Part shown: piece after piece, positions 18,730-27,481 of the stretch
Position numbering within the stretch: the stretch's first letter is position 1
Layout: the number at the start of each line of letters is the position of its first letter
DNA from: an uncultured Pelagibacteraceae bacterium
GTDB lineage: Bacteria; Pseudomonadota; Alphaproteobacteria; Pelagibacterales; Pelagibacteraceae
DNA length: 64,000 nt
Direction of reading: 5' to 3'
Assembly: GCA_902587515.1 (NCBI GenBank)
Contig: CACILM010000003.1
Coordinates: 101,019-165,018 of the forward strand
The notes under the pieces: generated by a model
The model's input: only the letters and a program-made list of their open reading frames with translations
Database searches by the model: none
Told to the model about the DNA's origin: nothing
Translations under genes and position numbers: made by a program

Positions 18730-19572
18730 CTATTTTTGCCTAAATGGCGAAGCCTCGTAAACTCCCAAAATATCTAAAGTTTCAGTATGAAAGCCTAGTT
18801 CTTCAAGAGCCTTTTTTACTCCAGGTTGTTCCAAATGACCTTCAAGATCAAGATAGAAGTTTGCTTGATCAAAAGTATTCTTAACAGAAAAACTTTCTAA
18901 CTTGGTTAAATTAACTTGGTTAGTCGCAAAACCACCAAGACATTTGTAAAGCGCTGAAGGTTCGCTTTTAACTCTAAAAATACAACTCGTAATAAATTTT
19001 TTTTCTTTCTTAAATTCGGGTTGTTCAATATTTTTACCCATTATTAAAAAACGAGTAACATTTCCTTTTTCATCCTCAATATTTTTCTCGAGAATTTTTA
19101 AATTATATATTTTAGCAGAAAGTTCGGATGCTATTGCGGCAATAGTTTTATCTTTACCTTCTGCTAAATCTTTAGCCGACCCGGCAGTATCTGCTGAGAT
19201 TATCGGTTTAAATTTTTTTTTAGCTATTAAATTTTGACATTGTCCAATCGCCTGTGCATGGCTTCTAACAAATTTTATATCACTTATAGTTGCATCTGGT
19301 TTACATAATAAGTTGTGTTCAACTGCTTGAAAATGTTCTCCATGAATTTGTAATTTATATTTTGGAAGTAGGTAGTGAATGTCGGCAACTCTACCTGCCA
19401 GAGAGTTTTCAATTGGTATCACAATTTTGTAACTAGGGTCGTTGTAAGCTTGTTTAAAGGTTTCTTCAAAAGTAGTGCAAGTTTTAATTTCAGAGTCCTT
19501 GTAAAGATTTTCTGCAGCAATGTGTGAGTAAGCTCCAAGCTCACCCTGTATAGCAATTTTTTTTTTACTCAT
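18730..19572 (-). CDS. pheA: Prephenate dehydratase
   Basis: Converts prephenate to phenylpyruvate in phenylalanine synthesis. The 280 residues comprise the periplasmic-binding-like catalytic domain (QGELGAYSHIAA near residue 8; IPIENSLAGRV near 56; NVTRFLIMG near 171 with the catalytic TRF) and a C-terminal ACT domain that normally senses phenylalanine (LTKLESFSV near 222). It is a stand-alone dehydratase without chorismate mutase. It overlaps kdsB by eight bases. Confidence 0.94.
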   Translation of the reverse strand: MSKKKIAIQGELGAYSHIAAENLYKDSEIKTCTTFEETFKQAYNDPSYKIVIPIENSLAGRVADIHYLLPKYKLQIHGEHFQAVEHNLLCKPDATISDIKFVRSHAQAIGQCQNLIAKKKFKPIISADTAGSAKDLAEGKDKTIAAIASELSAKIYNLKILEKNIEDEKGNVTRFLIMGKNIEQPEFKKEKKFITSCIFRVKSEPSALYKCLGGFATNQVNLTKLESFSVKNTFDQANFYLDLEGHLEQPGVKKALEELGFHTETLDILGVYEASPFRQK

Positions 19573-20302
19573 TTGTTTTCATTATCTTTTTAATTTCTTC
19601 TAAATCTTGTTCAGTGTCTACACTTAAAGGTGATGAGTCTACATAACCAGCGTGGATAGACATTCCATTTTCCATAGCTCTTAATTGTTCTAATTTTCTT
19701 TCAAGTTCAAGTTTTGATCTTTTAAGACCTACATAACGCGATAAAGCTTTATTAGTAAAGGCATAAATACCAATATGATGGTAAGCTTGAAGATCTTGTG
19801 TATTTTTGTGTCTAACAAAATCTAAGGCTTTAACGTACATGCTCGTTTTTAACTTTTCTTTTACTAGGACCTTAACAACATTTTCGTCCTCTAGTTCTTC
19901 ATTTGAACGTAATTTACTTGCTAAAGTTCCTATTTCACAATGACCTTTATTCATATAATCGACTAAATTATTTATAGTCTCTGGTGAGATATTTGGCATG
20001 TCACCTTGTAAATTAACAATTATGTTTGGATTAGCATTTAAATTTTTTTTAAAGACCTCAAACACCCTATCGGTTCCAGTCTGATGATTTTCTGATGTTA
20101 AAAATGCATTTCCTCCAATTTTTTTTACAGTATCAATTATTTTTTTATCTGGAGATGCCACATAAACTTCTCCAGCATCTGCTTTCACAGCTGCCTCATA
20201 AACATGAAGAATCATCTCTTTATTGTTTATAAGTTTAAGGGGTTTATTGGGCAATCGAACAGCATCCAATCTTGAGGGTATTATTATTGCAGTTTTATTC
20301 AT
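19565..20302 (-). CDS. kdsB: CMP-KDO synthetase (3-deoxy-manno-octulosonate cytidylyltransferase)
   Basis: Activates KDO with CTP for lipopolysaccharide inner-core synthesis. The 245 residues start with the nucleotide-binding IIPSRLDAVRLPNKPL, and NLQGDMP near 95 and HIGIYAF near 176 are family motifs. Together with kdsD and lptC/lptB at 48-50 kb it shows the organism makes KDO-containing LPS. The start is ATG at 20302; its leader holds a hairpin at 20308-20324 that overlaps the probable ribosome-binding site. Confidence 0.94.
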   Translation of the reverse strand: MNKTAIIIPSRLDAVRLPNKPLKLINNKEMILHVYEAAVKADAGEVYVASPDKKIIDTVKKIGGNAFLTSENHQTGTDRVFEVFKKNLNANPNIIVNLQGDMPNISPETINNLVDYMNKGHCEIGTLASKLRSNEELEDENVVKVLVKEKLKTSMYVKALDFVRHKNTQDLQAYHHIGIYAFTNKALSRYVGLKRSKLELERKLEQLRAMENGMSIHAGYVDSSPLSVDTEQDLEEIKKIMKTNE

Positions 20303-20307
20303 AATTA

Positions 20308-20324
20308 TGCGTCCTAGAGACGCA
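20308..20324 (-). promoter_or_regulatory. Hairpin covering the kdsB ribosome-binding site
   Basis: On the minus strand TGCGTC-TCTAG-GACGCA forms a 6-bp stem with a five-base loop, ending six bases before the kdsB ATG. The only Shine-Dalgarno-like element, AGGA, is split between loop and stem. It has a T-run before rather than after it, so it is not a terminator of minus-strand transcripts. A role in translation initiation or as an operator is inference. Confidence 0.4.
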
Positions 20325-20395
20325 AAAAAATTTGGTAATTTTAAGTTTTTTTTTTAAAACTCGTGTTATATGTCTGATAATTACTTACCAAAATT

Positions 20396-20941
20396 ATGGA
20401 TAGTTTTGAAATAAATAAAATAATAGCCGCAGTCCTTTTAACGGCCCTAATTGTTATTGGTATTGGAAAATTCACAGACGTATTATTCCACGTAGAGAAA
20501 CCTGAGCAAACGGCCTATAAAGTTGAAGGATTAGAAGTTGCCTCAACTAATAACACGACTGAGTCTTCAGAAAAGGTTCCGGAAGTAGTAGATATAAAAG
20601 CTTTATTGGCTATGGGAGACTTAGCACACGGAGAAAAAGTTTTTAAAAAATGTAGCGCTTGTCACATGATTGCAGCTGGAGGAAAAAACATGATAGGTCC
20701 AAATCTATGGAATGTGATTGGAAGAACAGCCGGTTCAGTTAGTGATTATAAATATTCTAAAGCAATGGTTGCTTATGCGAAAGAATGGTCTTTTGAAGAA
20801 ATGAATAGTTACTTAATTAAACCGCAAGCATATATTAAAGGAACTAAAATGGCTTTTGCCGGACTTAGAAAAGAAAAAGACAGAGCGTCAGTTATTTTAT
20901 ATATGAATTCAAAAGGTGATAATCCAAAACCTTTACCCTAA
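20396..20941 (+). CDS. Membrane-anchored cytochrome c (CycM/c552 type)
   Basis: A 181-residue class I cytochrome c with an uncleaved N-terminal membrane helix (residues 10-31), a flexible linker, then a haem domain with CSACH near residue 87 and the axial Met in GTKMAFAG near 158. Such proteins carry electrons between the bc1 complex and cytochrome oxidase at the periplasmic face. It stands alone between kdsB and argF. Its stop overlaps the argF stop by four bases on the opposite strand. Confidence 0.9.
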   Translation: MDSFEINKIIAAVLLTALIVIGIGKFTDVLFHVEKPEQTAYKVEGLEVASTNNTTESSEKVPEVVDIKALLAMGDLAHGEKVFKKCSACHMIAAGGKNMIGPNLWNVIGRTAGSVSDYKYSKAMVAYAKEWSFEEMNSYLIKPQAYIKGTKMAFAGLRKEKDRASVILYMNSKGDNPKPLP

Positions 20942-21864
20942 TCGATACACCATTTAATAATACTTTTTTGAGCATGCACTCTGTTTAATGCTTGTCTCCA
21001 AACCACTGATTGCTTTCCATCTATTACTTCATTTGTAACCTCTTCTTCTCTTCCGACTGGAAGACAATGCATAAATATAGCGTCCGAATTTGCCTTGCTC
21101 ATTAATTTCTTATTAACCTGGTAAGGTTTTAAAGTTTTCTTTTTAGAAACTTTATTTACTTTATCATTCATTGAAACCCATTTGTCAGTCATTACACAAT
21201 CAGCGCCTGAAGCCGCTTCTAAAGGTTTTGAGGTAATTTTTAATTTTACTTTCTCCTTTTTCGCTAGCTTCAATATACTCTTATTTGGAGAATATTTTTT
21301 TGGGCAACCAATATTAAGTTTAAAATTAAATTTTCCAGCAGCTTCTATTAAGGAATTTGACATATTATTATTACCATCTCCAATCCAAGAAACAGTTTTG
21401 CCCTCAATGGAACCATTGCTTTCTTCGTAAGTAAGAATATCAGACATAATTTGACAGGGATGACTTACATCAGACAGACCGTTGATAATTGGGATATCTA
21501 AATGCTTTCCGAACTCCTCTAAATTTTTGTGAGATGAAGTTCTCAACATAACGATGTCGACATACTCCGATAAAACTTTTGCAGTATCTTTTAAAGTTTC
21601 CTCTCCCTTTCCGTAGTGTATTCCATCCGGATTTAAAATAATTGATGACCCTCCCAGTTGTTTAACTGCGATGTCAAATGACATTCTTGTTCTTGTTGAG
21701 GGTTTCTCAAAAATCATAGCCATCGACTTACCTTCAAAGGGCTTATCTTCATCAGGCGCAGATTTATTTAATCCAGATCTATTTTGTTTTCTCTTCTTTG
21801 CTTCTTCAATAATCGCTCTAAGCTCAACTGAAGAACAGTCAGAGATATTTATAAAGTTTTTCAT
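20938..21864 (-). CDS. argF: Ornithine carbamoyltransferase
   Basis: Makes citrulline from ornithine and carbamoyl phosphate in arginine synthesis. The 308 residues have the carbamoyl-phosphate motif STRTRMSF near residue 56, HPCQIM near 135, and the ornithine-loop MHCLPVGREEEV near 264. The start overlaps the argD stop by four bases. The argD-argF pair is a common alphaproteobacterial arrangement. Confidence 0.96.
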   Translation of the reverse strand: MKNFINISDCSSVELRAIIEEAKKRKQNRSGLNKSAPDEDKPFEGKSMAMIFEKPSTRTRMSFDIAVKQLGGSSIILNPDGIHYGKGEETLKDTAKVLSEYVDIVMLRTSSHKNLEEFGKHLDIPIINGLSDVSHPCQIMSDILTYEESNGSIEGKTVSWIGDGNNNMSNSLIEAAGKFNFKLNIGCPKKYSPNKSILKLAKKEKVKLKITSKPLEAASGADCVMTDKWVSMNDKVNKVSKKKTLKPYQVNKKLMSKANSDAIFMHCLPVGREEEVTNEVIDGKQSVVWRQALNRVHAQKSIIKWCID

Positions 21865-23027
21865 TTAAAATTTTTGCAAACTTTCTCAATTATTTTTAAA
21901 CCTAAGTTTATCTCGCTCTTTGTTACATTCAAAGGAGGCAAAAGTCTGACAACATTTTCAGCAGCTCTTACTGTCAATAAATTATTATCTAAAAGCTTTT
22001 GAATAAATTTTACCTGATTTACATGAAGACAGAGTCCAATGAGAAGTCCTTTCCCTCTAACTTCTTTAATAATCTTAGGATACTTATTTTTAATTTTATC
22101 AAGTTGACTAATAAAATATTTTCCATTTTTGCTTACATTGTTTAAGAAACCTTTTTTAAACATGATATCCATGACAGCATTTCCAGCACTCATTGCTAGA
22201 GGGTTTCCTCCAAATGTTGATCCATGAGTTCCTGGTTTCATACCTGAAGCCACTTTTTTGTTTACTAAAACTGCACCTATTGGAAAGCCACCACCAATAC
22301 CTTTTGCTATTGGAACGATATCAGGTTTGATTTTTGCATATTCAAAAGCAAAAAATTTACCACTTCTTCCAATTCCGCATTGCACTTCATCAAGAATTAA
22401 TAAAATTTTTTTCTTATTACATAGTTTTCTTAAGCCCTTAAGGCAAAAATCTGGAATAACTTTAATTCCCCCTTCTCCCATGATTGTCTCGACCATGATT
22501 GCTGCTGTTCTGCTGGTTATAGCTTTTTCTAAACCTTTGTGGTCACCAAAGTTAAAGTGATCAAAACCGTCTACTTTAGGTTTAAAGCCTTCAATTGCTT
22601 TTTTACTGTTACTGGCAAAAATAGCTGCGATAGTTCTTCCATGGAAACTATTATTAATACAAAGAACTCTATTTTTTCTTGGTTGACCTTTAGAATAAAA
22701 ATATCTTCTAGCAAATTTTATAGCTGCTTCTGTAGCTTCAGCACCAGAATTTTGAAAAGTTACATAATCTGCAAAAGTTTTTTGGGCTAATCTTTTTGCT
22801 AATCTCTCTTGCTCAGGGATAGTGAAAACATTTGAGACATGCCACAATTTTTTAGATTGTTTATTAATAGATTTTATTAAATAGTCATTAGCATGTCCAA
22901 GGCAGTTAACAGCAATTCCTTGGACAAAATCTAAATATTTCTTTCCATTTGTTGTATATAAAAAACTTCCTTTTCCCTTTGAAAAAGAGATTTTCTTTCT
23001 ATTATAGGTATTTAAAATTTTACTCAT
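21861..23027 (-). CDS. argD: Acetylornithine aminotransferase
   Basis: PLP-dependent class III aminotransferase in arginine synthesis, 388 residues. It shows FQNSGAEATEAAIKFAR near residue 87, NSFHGRT near 125, DEVQCGIGRSG near 217, and the PLP lysine in PIAKGIGGGFPIG near 240. Homologues often also act on succinyl-diaminopimelate in lysine synthesis. It lies between an ABC-2 permease gene and argF, with four-base overlaps on both sides. Confidence 0.95.
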   Translation of the reverse strand: MSKILNTYNRKKISFSKGKGSFLYTTNGKKYLDFVQGIAVNCLGHANDYLIKSINKQSKKLWHVSNVFTIPEQERLAKRLAQKTFADYVTFQNSGAEATEAAIKFARRYFYSKGQPRKNRVLCINNSFHGRTIAAIFASNSKKAIEGFKPKVDGFDHFNFGDHKGLEKAITSRTAAIMVETIMGEGGIKVIPDFCLKGLRKLCNKKKILLILDEVQCGIGRSGKFFAFEYAKIKPDIVPIAKGIGGGFPIGAVLVNKKVASGMKPGTHGSTFGGNPLAMSAGNAVMDIMFKKGFLNNVSKNGKYFISQLDKIKNKYPKIIKEVRGKGLLIGLCLHVNQVKFIQKLLDNNLLTVRAAENVVRLLPPLNVTKSEINLGLKIIEKVCKNFK

Positions 23028-23836
23028 GATTTTATTTTATAACCTTTTTTATACAATAAATAACAAACAAGCCAGCTAACAAAGCTTAAAGCAGTTAAAT
23101 ATGCCAAACCAATAGAAATTGAACCGTCTGACGTACCAATAAAACTATATCTAAAACCATCAATCATATAAAAAAATGGATTTACTTTACTTACTGCTTG
23201 CAAAAAATCAGGGAGTCTCTCTATTGAATAAAAAGTGCCTGATAAGAAAGATAATGGAACTATTACAAAATTAGTGACTGTTGCCATATGATCGAATTTT
23301 TCAGCCCATAGTCCAGCAATTATCCCTATATTTCCTAAAATAAAAGAAGAAAGCAAAGTGAATGCTATAAGCGTTAAATAATTTTTAATTTCAATATCAA
23401 TAATTAAATGAAATACAATTATTGAAACTATTCCAATTACGACGCTTCTTGTTACAGCGGCAAGAGAAACAGAAATTGTAACTTCTCCAGCAGATAAGGG
23501 TGCAAATAATAAATCAACTATAGTTCCATCAATTTTTTTAATCATAAAAGATGAAGAAGAATGAGAAAAAGATTGTTGAATTACTTGCATAGAAATCAAC
23601 CCTGGCGCTAAAAAAGTAATAAAAGGCACACCAAGAACATCTCCTCTATCAGCACCAATGGCTAAAGATAAAACAAGTAAAAAGAGTAAAGATGAAATTA
23701 GTGGAGAAAAAATAGTTTGTATCCACACAATTAAGAATCTTAGAACTTCTTTTTTGTATAAAGTCCATGTTCCGTACCAATTAACTAATCCAAATCTTCT
23801 TTTTCCGATTTTATATTTTTTCGAAATTTCAACCAT
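23024..23836 (-). CDS. ABC-2 type transporter permease
   Basis: A 270-residue integral membrane protein with about six predicted helices and the ABC-2 signature region (GTFYSIERLPDFLQAVSKVNPFFYMIDGFR, here near 190-225; motif quoted in part: PFFYMIDGFRYSF). This class exports polysaccharides, drugs or lipids with a separate ATPase. No ATPase gene is adjacent; the gene is instead coupled by a four-base overlap to argD. The substrate is unknown. Confidence 0.85.
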   Translation of the reverse strand: MVEISKKYKIGKRRFGLVNWYGTWTLYKKEVLRFLIVWIQTIFSPLISSLLFLLVLSLAIGADRGDVLGVPFITFLAPGLISMQVIQQSFSHSSSSFMIKKIDGTIVDLLFAPLSAGEVTISVSLAAVTRSVVIGIVSIIVFHLIIDIEIKNYLTLIAFTLLSSFILGNIGIIAGLWAEKFDHMATVTNFVIVPLSFLSGTFYSIERLPDFLQAVSKVNPFFYMIDGFRYSFIGTSDGSISIGLAYLTALSFVSWLVCYLLYKKGYKIKS

Positions 23837-23972
23837 TGATAGTCTTATAACCTGTTATTAAAAAAACTGTGCAAAACTAAATCTACTCACAGCTTTGATG
23901 CGTTTTAATGTTTTAAACCCCAATATTATGCCCTAAGTTTTTAATAATTACTAAATATTGTAATTATATACT

Positions 23973-24467
23973 ATGAGTTGGACAGAAGAAAAAGTCGCTA
24001 AATTAAAAGAACTCTGGTCTAAAGGGCATACTGCAAGTCAGATAGCCGAAGCATTGGGTGACACCACTAGAAACGCAGTAATTGGAAAAGCTCATAGGTT
24101 AAATTTAGAAGCCAGAGCGCCTTCTAAGCAATCTAATTCACCTAGAACCAATGACAATAAGCAGATTAGAAGAGGACCTGCGCCAACATCAAGAAAAGCT
24201 AAATTTCAATCAATATTATTAGATAAAAACTTCGAGCCAGAAAACCCTAAATCTCTTGAAGAACTTACAGATGAAACATGCAAGTGGCCTATAGGTCATC
24301 CTAATGAGGAAAAATTCTATTTTTGCGGTAGAAAACCTGAAGGAGATTTTCCTTATTGCAAACTTCATGTTTTGTATGCCTTTCAACCTAAAAACCAAAA
24401 AGACGATGATCTTGGTGATGAGATACCAGAATTTATCGAGAAAAAAGTTAAAGCCTCGTCTGGTTAA
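23973..24467 (+). CDS. gcrA: GcrA-family cell-cycle regulator
   Basis: A 164-residue GcrA protein, an alphaproteobacterial transcription factor that works with sigma-70 RNA polymerase at methylated GANTC promoters in Caulobacter. The N-terminal DNA-binding domain (SWTEEKVAKLKELWSKGHTA, then NAVIGKAHRLNL near 37) and the C-terminal CKWPIG...FCGRKP...YCKLH region (111-140) with conserved Cys/His are both present. No GANTC was evident in the roughly 135-base upstream gap. It diverges from the permease gene. Confidence 0.93.
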   Translation: MSWTEEKVAKLKELWSKGHTASQIAEALGDTTRNAVIGKAHRLNLEARAPSKQSNSPRTNDNKQIRRGPAPTSRKAKFQSILLDKNFEPENPKSLEELTDETCKWPIGHPNEEKFYFCGRKPEGDFPYCKLHVLYAFQPKNQKDDDLGDEIPEFIEKKVKASSG

Positions 24468-24494
24468 CAAAACTTTAACATTACAATCATATAA

Positions 24495-24728
24495 TTGATT
24501 ATGAAGTTTATTAAAAAATACCTTAAATGGTTAAGTACTTTTTTAGTTCTTACAGGTATTTTATTAACAAATTTGAATATGTATCCAGTAAATATAATGT
24601 TTCATGGAGCGGGAGTTGTTGGTTGGACAATTGCAGGTTTTATTTCTAAGGATAAAGCAATATTAACCAATTTTGGGTTACAGATTCCATTATTTATTAT
24701 TGGTTTTTATCAAATTTTGGTTCCGTAA
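24495..24728 (+). CDS. Small membrane protein of unknown function
   Basis: A 77-residue (75 from the second ATG at 24501) hydrophobic protein with two or three predicted membrane helices: residues 10-26, 38-52 and 60-75. It resembles short alphaproteobacterial membrane proteins (the DUF6552 type) by eye, but no function is known. It lies 27 bases after gcrA and 26 bases before arsC, all on the same strand, so it may be co-transcribed with either. Confidence 0.65.
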   Translation: MIMKFIKKYLKWLSTFLVLTGILLTNLNMYPVNIMFHGAGVVGWTIAGFISKDKAILTNFGLQIPLFIIGFYQILVP

Positions 24729-24754
24729 GTTCGGGACACTTCAATACATTTTTT

Positions 24755-25198
24755 ATGAGGAAAATAAAAACAATATTATTTGTTTGTACTGGAAACTCTG
24801 CAAGAAGCATAATAGCGGAAAGTATTGTAAACAATAATTTCCGAAATCAATTCATCGCATTTAGTGCTGGAAGTAATCCTTCAGGGAAAATCAATCCCTA
24901 CATTAAAGAGTATCTTGAAGGAAAAAAATTTAATTTAGCCACGTATTATTCGAAAAATTTTGATGAATTTTTAAAAAATGATATTGATATTGATTACGTG
25001 ATTACAGTTTGTAATAACGCCAATAAAGAAGTTTGTCCTATATGGCCCAAAAAAAAGACCATTACGCACTGGGACATCGCGGACCCTGTTGAAAAAATTA
25101 AAAAAACTAAAAATAAAGATAAAATAAATTTAATAGCTGAAGAAACTTATAATATAATTAATGAAAAAATTAAACATTGGGTAAAAAATGAAAAGTAA
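24755..25198 (+). CDS. arsC: Arsenate reductase, LMW-phosphatase/thioredoxin type
   Basis: A 147-residue protein of the low-molecular-weight tyrosine-phosphatase fold. The P-loop CTGNSARS starts at Cys11, and a second Cys pair at 86 and 94 (VCNNANKEVC) matches the redox relay of thioredoxin-coupled ArsC. HWDIADP near 107 supplies the general acid Asp. It would reduce arsenate to arsenite. It overlaps the next gene, an aquaporin, by 11 bases; that pairing favours arsenate reductase over a protein phosphatase. Confidence 0.85.
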   Translation: MRKIKTILFVCTGNSARSIIAESIVNNNFRNQFIAFSAGSNPSGKINPYIKEYLEGKKFNLATYYSKNFDEFLKNDIDIDYVITVCNNANKEVCPIWPKKKTITHWDIADPVEKIKKTKNKDKINLIAEETYNIINEKIKHWVKNEK

Positions 25199-25835
25199 AA
25201 AGATATTTATTGGTGAATTTATAGGAAGTTGTTTTTTAGTCATGATTATTGTTGGTTCAGGTATTATGGCTCAAAATCTAACTGATGATATCGCTGTAAT
25301 GTTAATAGCGAATACTTTAGCTACAGGTGCAGGATTATTTGTTCTGATTACTTCAATCGGTGATATCTCCGGCGCACATTTCAATCCTGTCGTTACTTTA
25401 GCAATGTATTTTACCAACAAGATTAAAAAAAATTTAATTATCACTTATATCTCTGCTCAAATCTTAGGTTGCATGTTAGGGGTAATGTTAGCAAATTTTA
25501 TGTTTGATCTTCCTTTGTTGCAGCTTTCACAGAAGATTAGACCTGGAATAAATATTTTTACAGCTGAGATCATTGCAACTTTTGGATTAATTTTTGTAAT
25601 ATTTGGATCTTTAAAGAGCGGCAAACTTGCGGTCGCTTCATCAGTAGCTACTTTTATAACAGCGGGGTATTGGTTTACCTCTTCAACTTCTTTTGCAAAT
25701 CCAGCGGTAGCAATCGCAAGAACTTTTACAGACACATTTACTGGAATTAATTACTTAAATACTCCTAGCTATATCATTGCTGAGATGCTTGGTGGAATAT
25801 TGGCTGTCTATTTAATCAGAAAAATTATTTTGTAA
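25188..25835 (+). CDS. Aquaporin-family channel, probable arsenite efflux (AqpS-like)
   Basis: A 215-residue MIP-family channel with six predicted helices and two half-helix motifs: HFNPVV near residue 66 (NPV variant) and FANPAVAIAR near 168 with the pore arginine. MIP channels move water, glycerol or neutral arsenite. Gene overlap with arsC recalls the AqpS-ArsC pair of Sinorhizobium meliloti, in which arsenate is reduced and arsenite diffuses out through the channel. No arsR or arsB is visible here. The role is inferred from context. Confidence 0.82.
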   Translation: MKSKKIFIGEFIGSCFLVMIIVGSGIMAQNLTDDIAVMLIANTLATGAGLFVLITSIGDISGAHFNPVVTLAMYFTNKIKKNLIITYISAQILGCMLGVMLANFMFDLPLLQLSQKIRPGINIFTAEIIATFGLIFVIFGSLKSGKLAVASSVATFITAGYWFTSSTSFANPAVAIARTFTDTFTGINYLNTPSYIIAEMLGGILAVYLIRKIIL

Positions 25836-25844
25836 TTGGAGGCC

Positions 25845-25873
25845 AGCCCAAGGAAATATTGATACCTTGGGCT
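25845..25873. terminator. Strong hairpin between the arsenic genes and ppx
   Basis: AGCCCAAGG (25845-25853) pairs perfectly with CCTTGGGCT (25865-25873), loop of 11 bases, and an additional GGGC copy follows. It begins nine bases after the aquaporin stop, between convergent genes. There is no U-run on either side, so it may act as a 3' end stabiliser or bidirectional terminator; this is inference. The rest of the gap to 25975 shows nothing clear. Confidence 0.5.
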
Positions 25874-25975
25874 GATGGGCTAATTAATTAACAACACAGT
25901 TGGGAGACTGTTAATCAGTTAATAATATATAAATGCTAAAAAAATATTTAAATTAAGTTAAAGATTTATTAATTT

Positions 25976-27481
25976 TCAAGAATAAATGATATTGGAGTCG
26001 ACATTCATCTCTCTTGCCAGGTTTTTAAGTCTTTTAGTTACTTGTTTTGAGACAATATCGCTATGATTGTTAGGTATTTTCAAAAAAATAGTCTTATTTC
26101 TTTTATAAATTTTAAATTCATCTAACAACAAAGAAGACATGCTAGTGAGTGACTCTGCTAATCTTAAAGCAGATCCCACTTGCTTTGAGGATAAAATTTC
26201 GTTGTTATTTAATAAGGATAAAAACTGATAATTCGGATTATATTTTAAGCCACAATGTCTCCAAAAACTTGCTGATGCAACTTTTACTCTATCTCTATGT
26301 TCTAGTTTTAGTAATGGAGTATTTAACACTTCCATAAAAACTAATTCTGCTTTTTGAAAAGCTCCTAGGCCCCAATCCATTTTACTTAAGATGCAAGCCA
26401 AGGTTAGTAATCTTCGATTAAAATATTCGTTGTCTTCAAATAATGGTGAAATAAAATTAAAATATTTCTCAAAACTCTTTCCATAGTCCCCTTTTTTAAA
26501 AGATATACCGTCAGTTTTTAATTTGAAAATTTCATCCTCGCTCATTCCTTGGTTTATAATTGTATTCATATGTCCCTCTCTCAGTCCACTGATTGAGCAA
26601 ATAACTTTTGAGGGGCTTGCTGCTTCAATTATTTCGTTTAGTATTATAGAGCTAAAAGGTAAATAGGGAGTTCTAGATTTAGTAATATATTCCATTGATT
26701 TCAAAGATGATTTATTAAATTTTGAAATTCTATTTAAGTATTTTACTGCTACATCTTTTGAGAGTTTATATTGATGCAAAATATGTAATGGGTGTTTTTC
26801 TTTAAAGAGATGATATTTAAATAATGATCTCCAAGTCCCTCCTACCAAATAAATATTTTTAAATTTCTTTTTAGAAAGCCATTTTTCATCTCTTAAAAGT
26901 TTTCTAACATATTTTCCCAAATTTCTTTTTTTTATAATAGGATTATTTTCAAGTCTTAATACTCCAAGAGGTAAAGAGGTTGTTTCAAAAATTTGATTTT
27001 TAGAAACTCTGGCAAGTTCTAAACTTCCACCTCCTAAATCTGCAACTAATCCATCTACTTCATCAAATCCTACCATTACACCATTTGCTGATGTTCTTGC
27101 TTCTTCCTCGCCAGATAATACTAGTGGTTTTTTATTAAATATTTTTTCAATTTCTCTTAAAAATTCACTTGCATCAGTGGCCTCTCTAAAAGCTGCTGTT
27201 GCAATAATTTCTAAATCTTGAACGTCTGAAATATCTAAAATTTCTTTAAATCTATTTAGAACTTTTAAAGAACCTTTAATTCCATCGGGATTTAGTTTTT
27301 TAGATTTATCTAAATTTTTTCCAAGTTTGCAAACTGCTTTTTCATTAAAGACTGGGATTGGAGAAATTTTAAAATTATCGTATATGAGCATTCTTACTGA
27401 ATTTGATCCAAGATCTATTATGGCTTGCTTAGACTTTTTATTAGACTGAAATTTAAAAAGATTTTTTAATTCTGGTTTCAT
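25976..27481 (-). CDS. ppx: Exopolyphosphatase / guanosine pentaphosphatase family (Ppx/GppA)
   Basis: Releases phosphate from polyphosphate ends, or hydrolyses pppGpp. The 501 residues begin with the ASKHA fold motif IDLGSNSVRMLIYD near residue 22, and VADLGGGSLELARV near 145 is the second nucleotide-binding loop. A C-terminal HD-like helical region follows. The start overlaps the ppk stop by four bases, so synthesis and breakdown of polyphosphate are encoded together. Confidence 0.93.
   Translation of the reverse strand: MKPELKNLFKFQSNKKSKQAIIDLGSNSVRMLIYDNFKISPIPVFNEKAVCKLGKNLDKSKKLNPDGIKGSLKVLNRFKEILDISDVQDLEIIATAAFREATDASEFLREIEKIFNKKPLVLSGEEEARTSANGVMVGFDEVDGLVADLGGGSLELARVSKNQIFETTSLPLGVLRLENNPIIKKRNLGKYVRKLLRDEKWLSKKKFKNIYLVGGTWRSLFKYHLFKEKHPLHILHQYKLSKDVAVKYLNRISKFNKSSLKSMEYITKSRTPYLPFSSIILNEIIEAASPSKVICSISGLREGHMNTIINQGMSEDEIFKLKTDGISFKKGDYGKSFEKYFNFISPLFEDNEYFNRRLLTLACILSKMDWGLGAFQKAELVFMEVLNTPLLKLEHRDRVKVASASFWRHCGLKYNPNYQFLSLLNNNEILSSKQVGSALRLAESLTSMSSLLLDEFKIYKRNKTIFLKIPNNHSDIVSKQVTKRLKNLAREMNVDSNIIYS

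Noticed and set aside
25845..25940. Possible small RNA in the hairpin-rich gap after the aquaporin gene
   Set aside because: One strong hairpin is present, but no promoter or second conserved structure supports an independent RNA.
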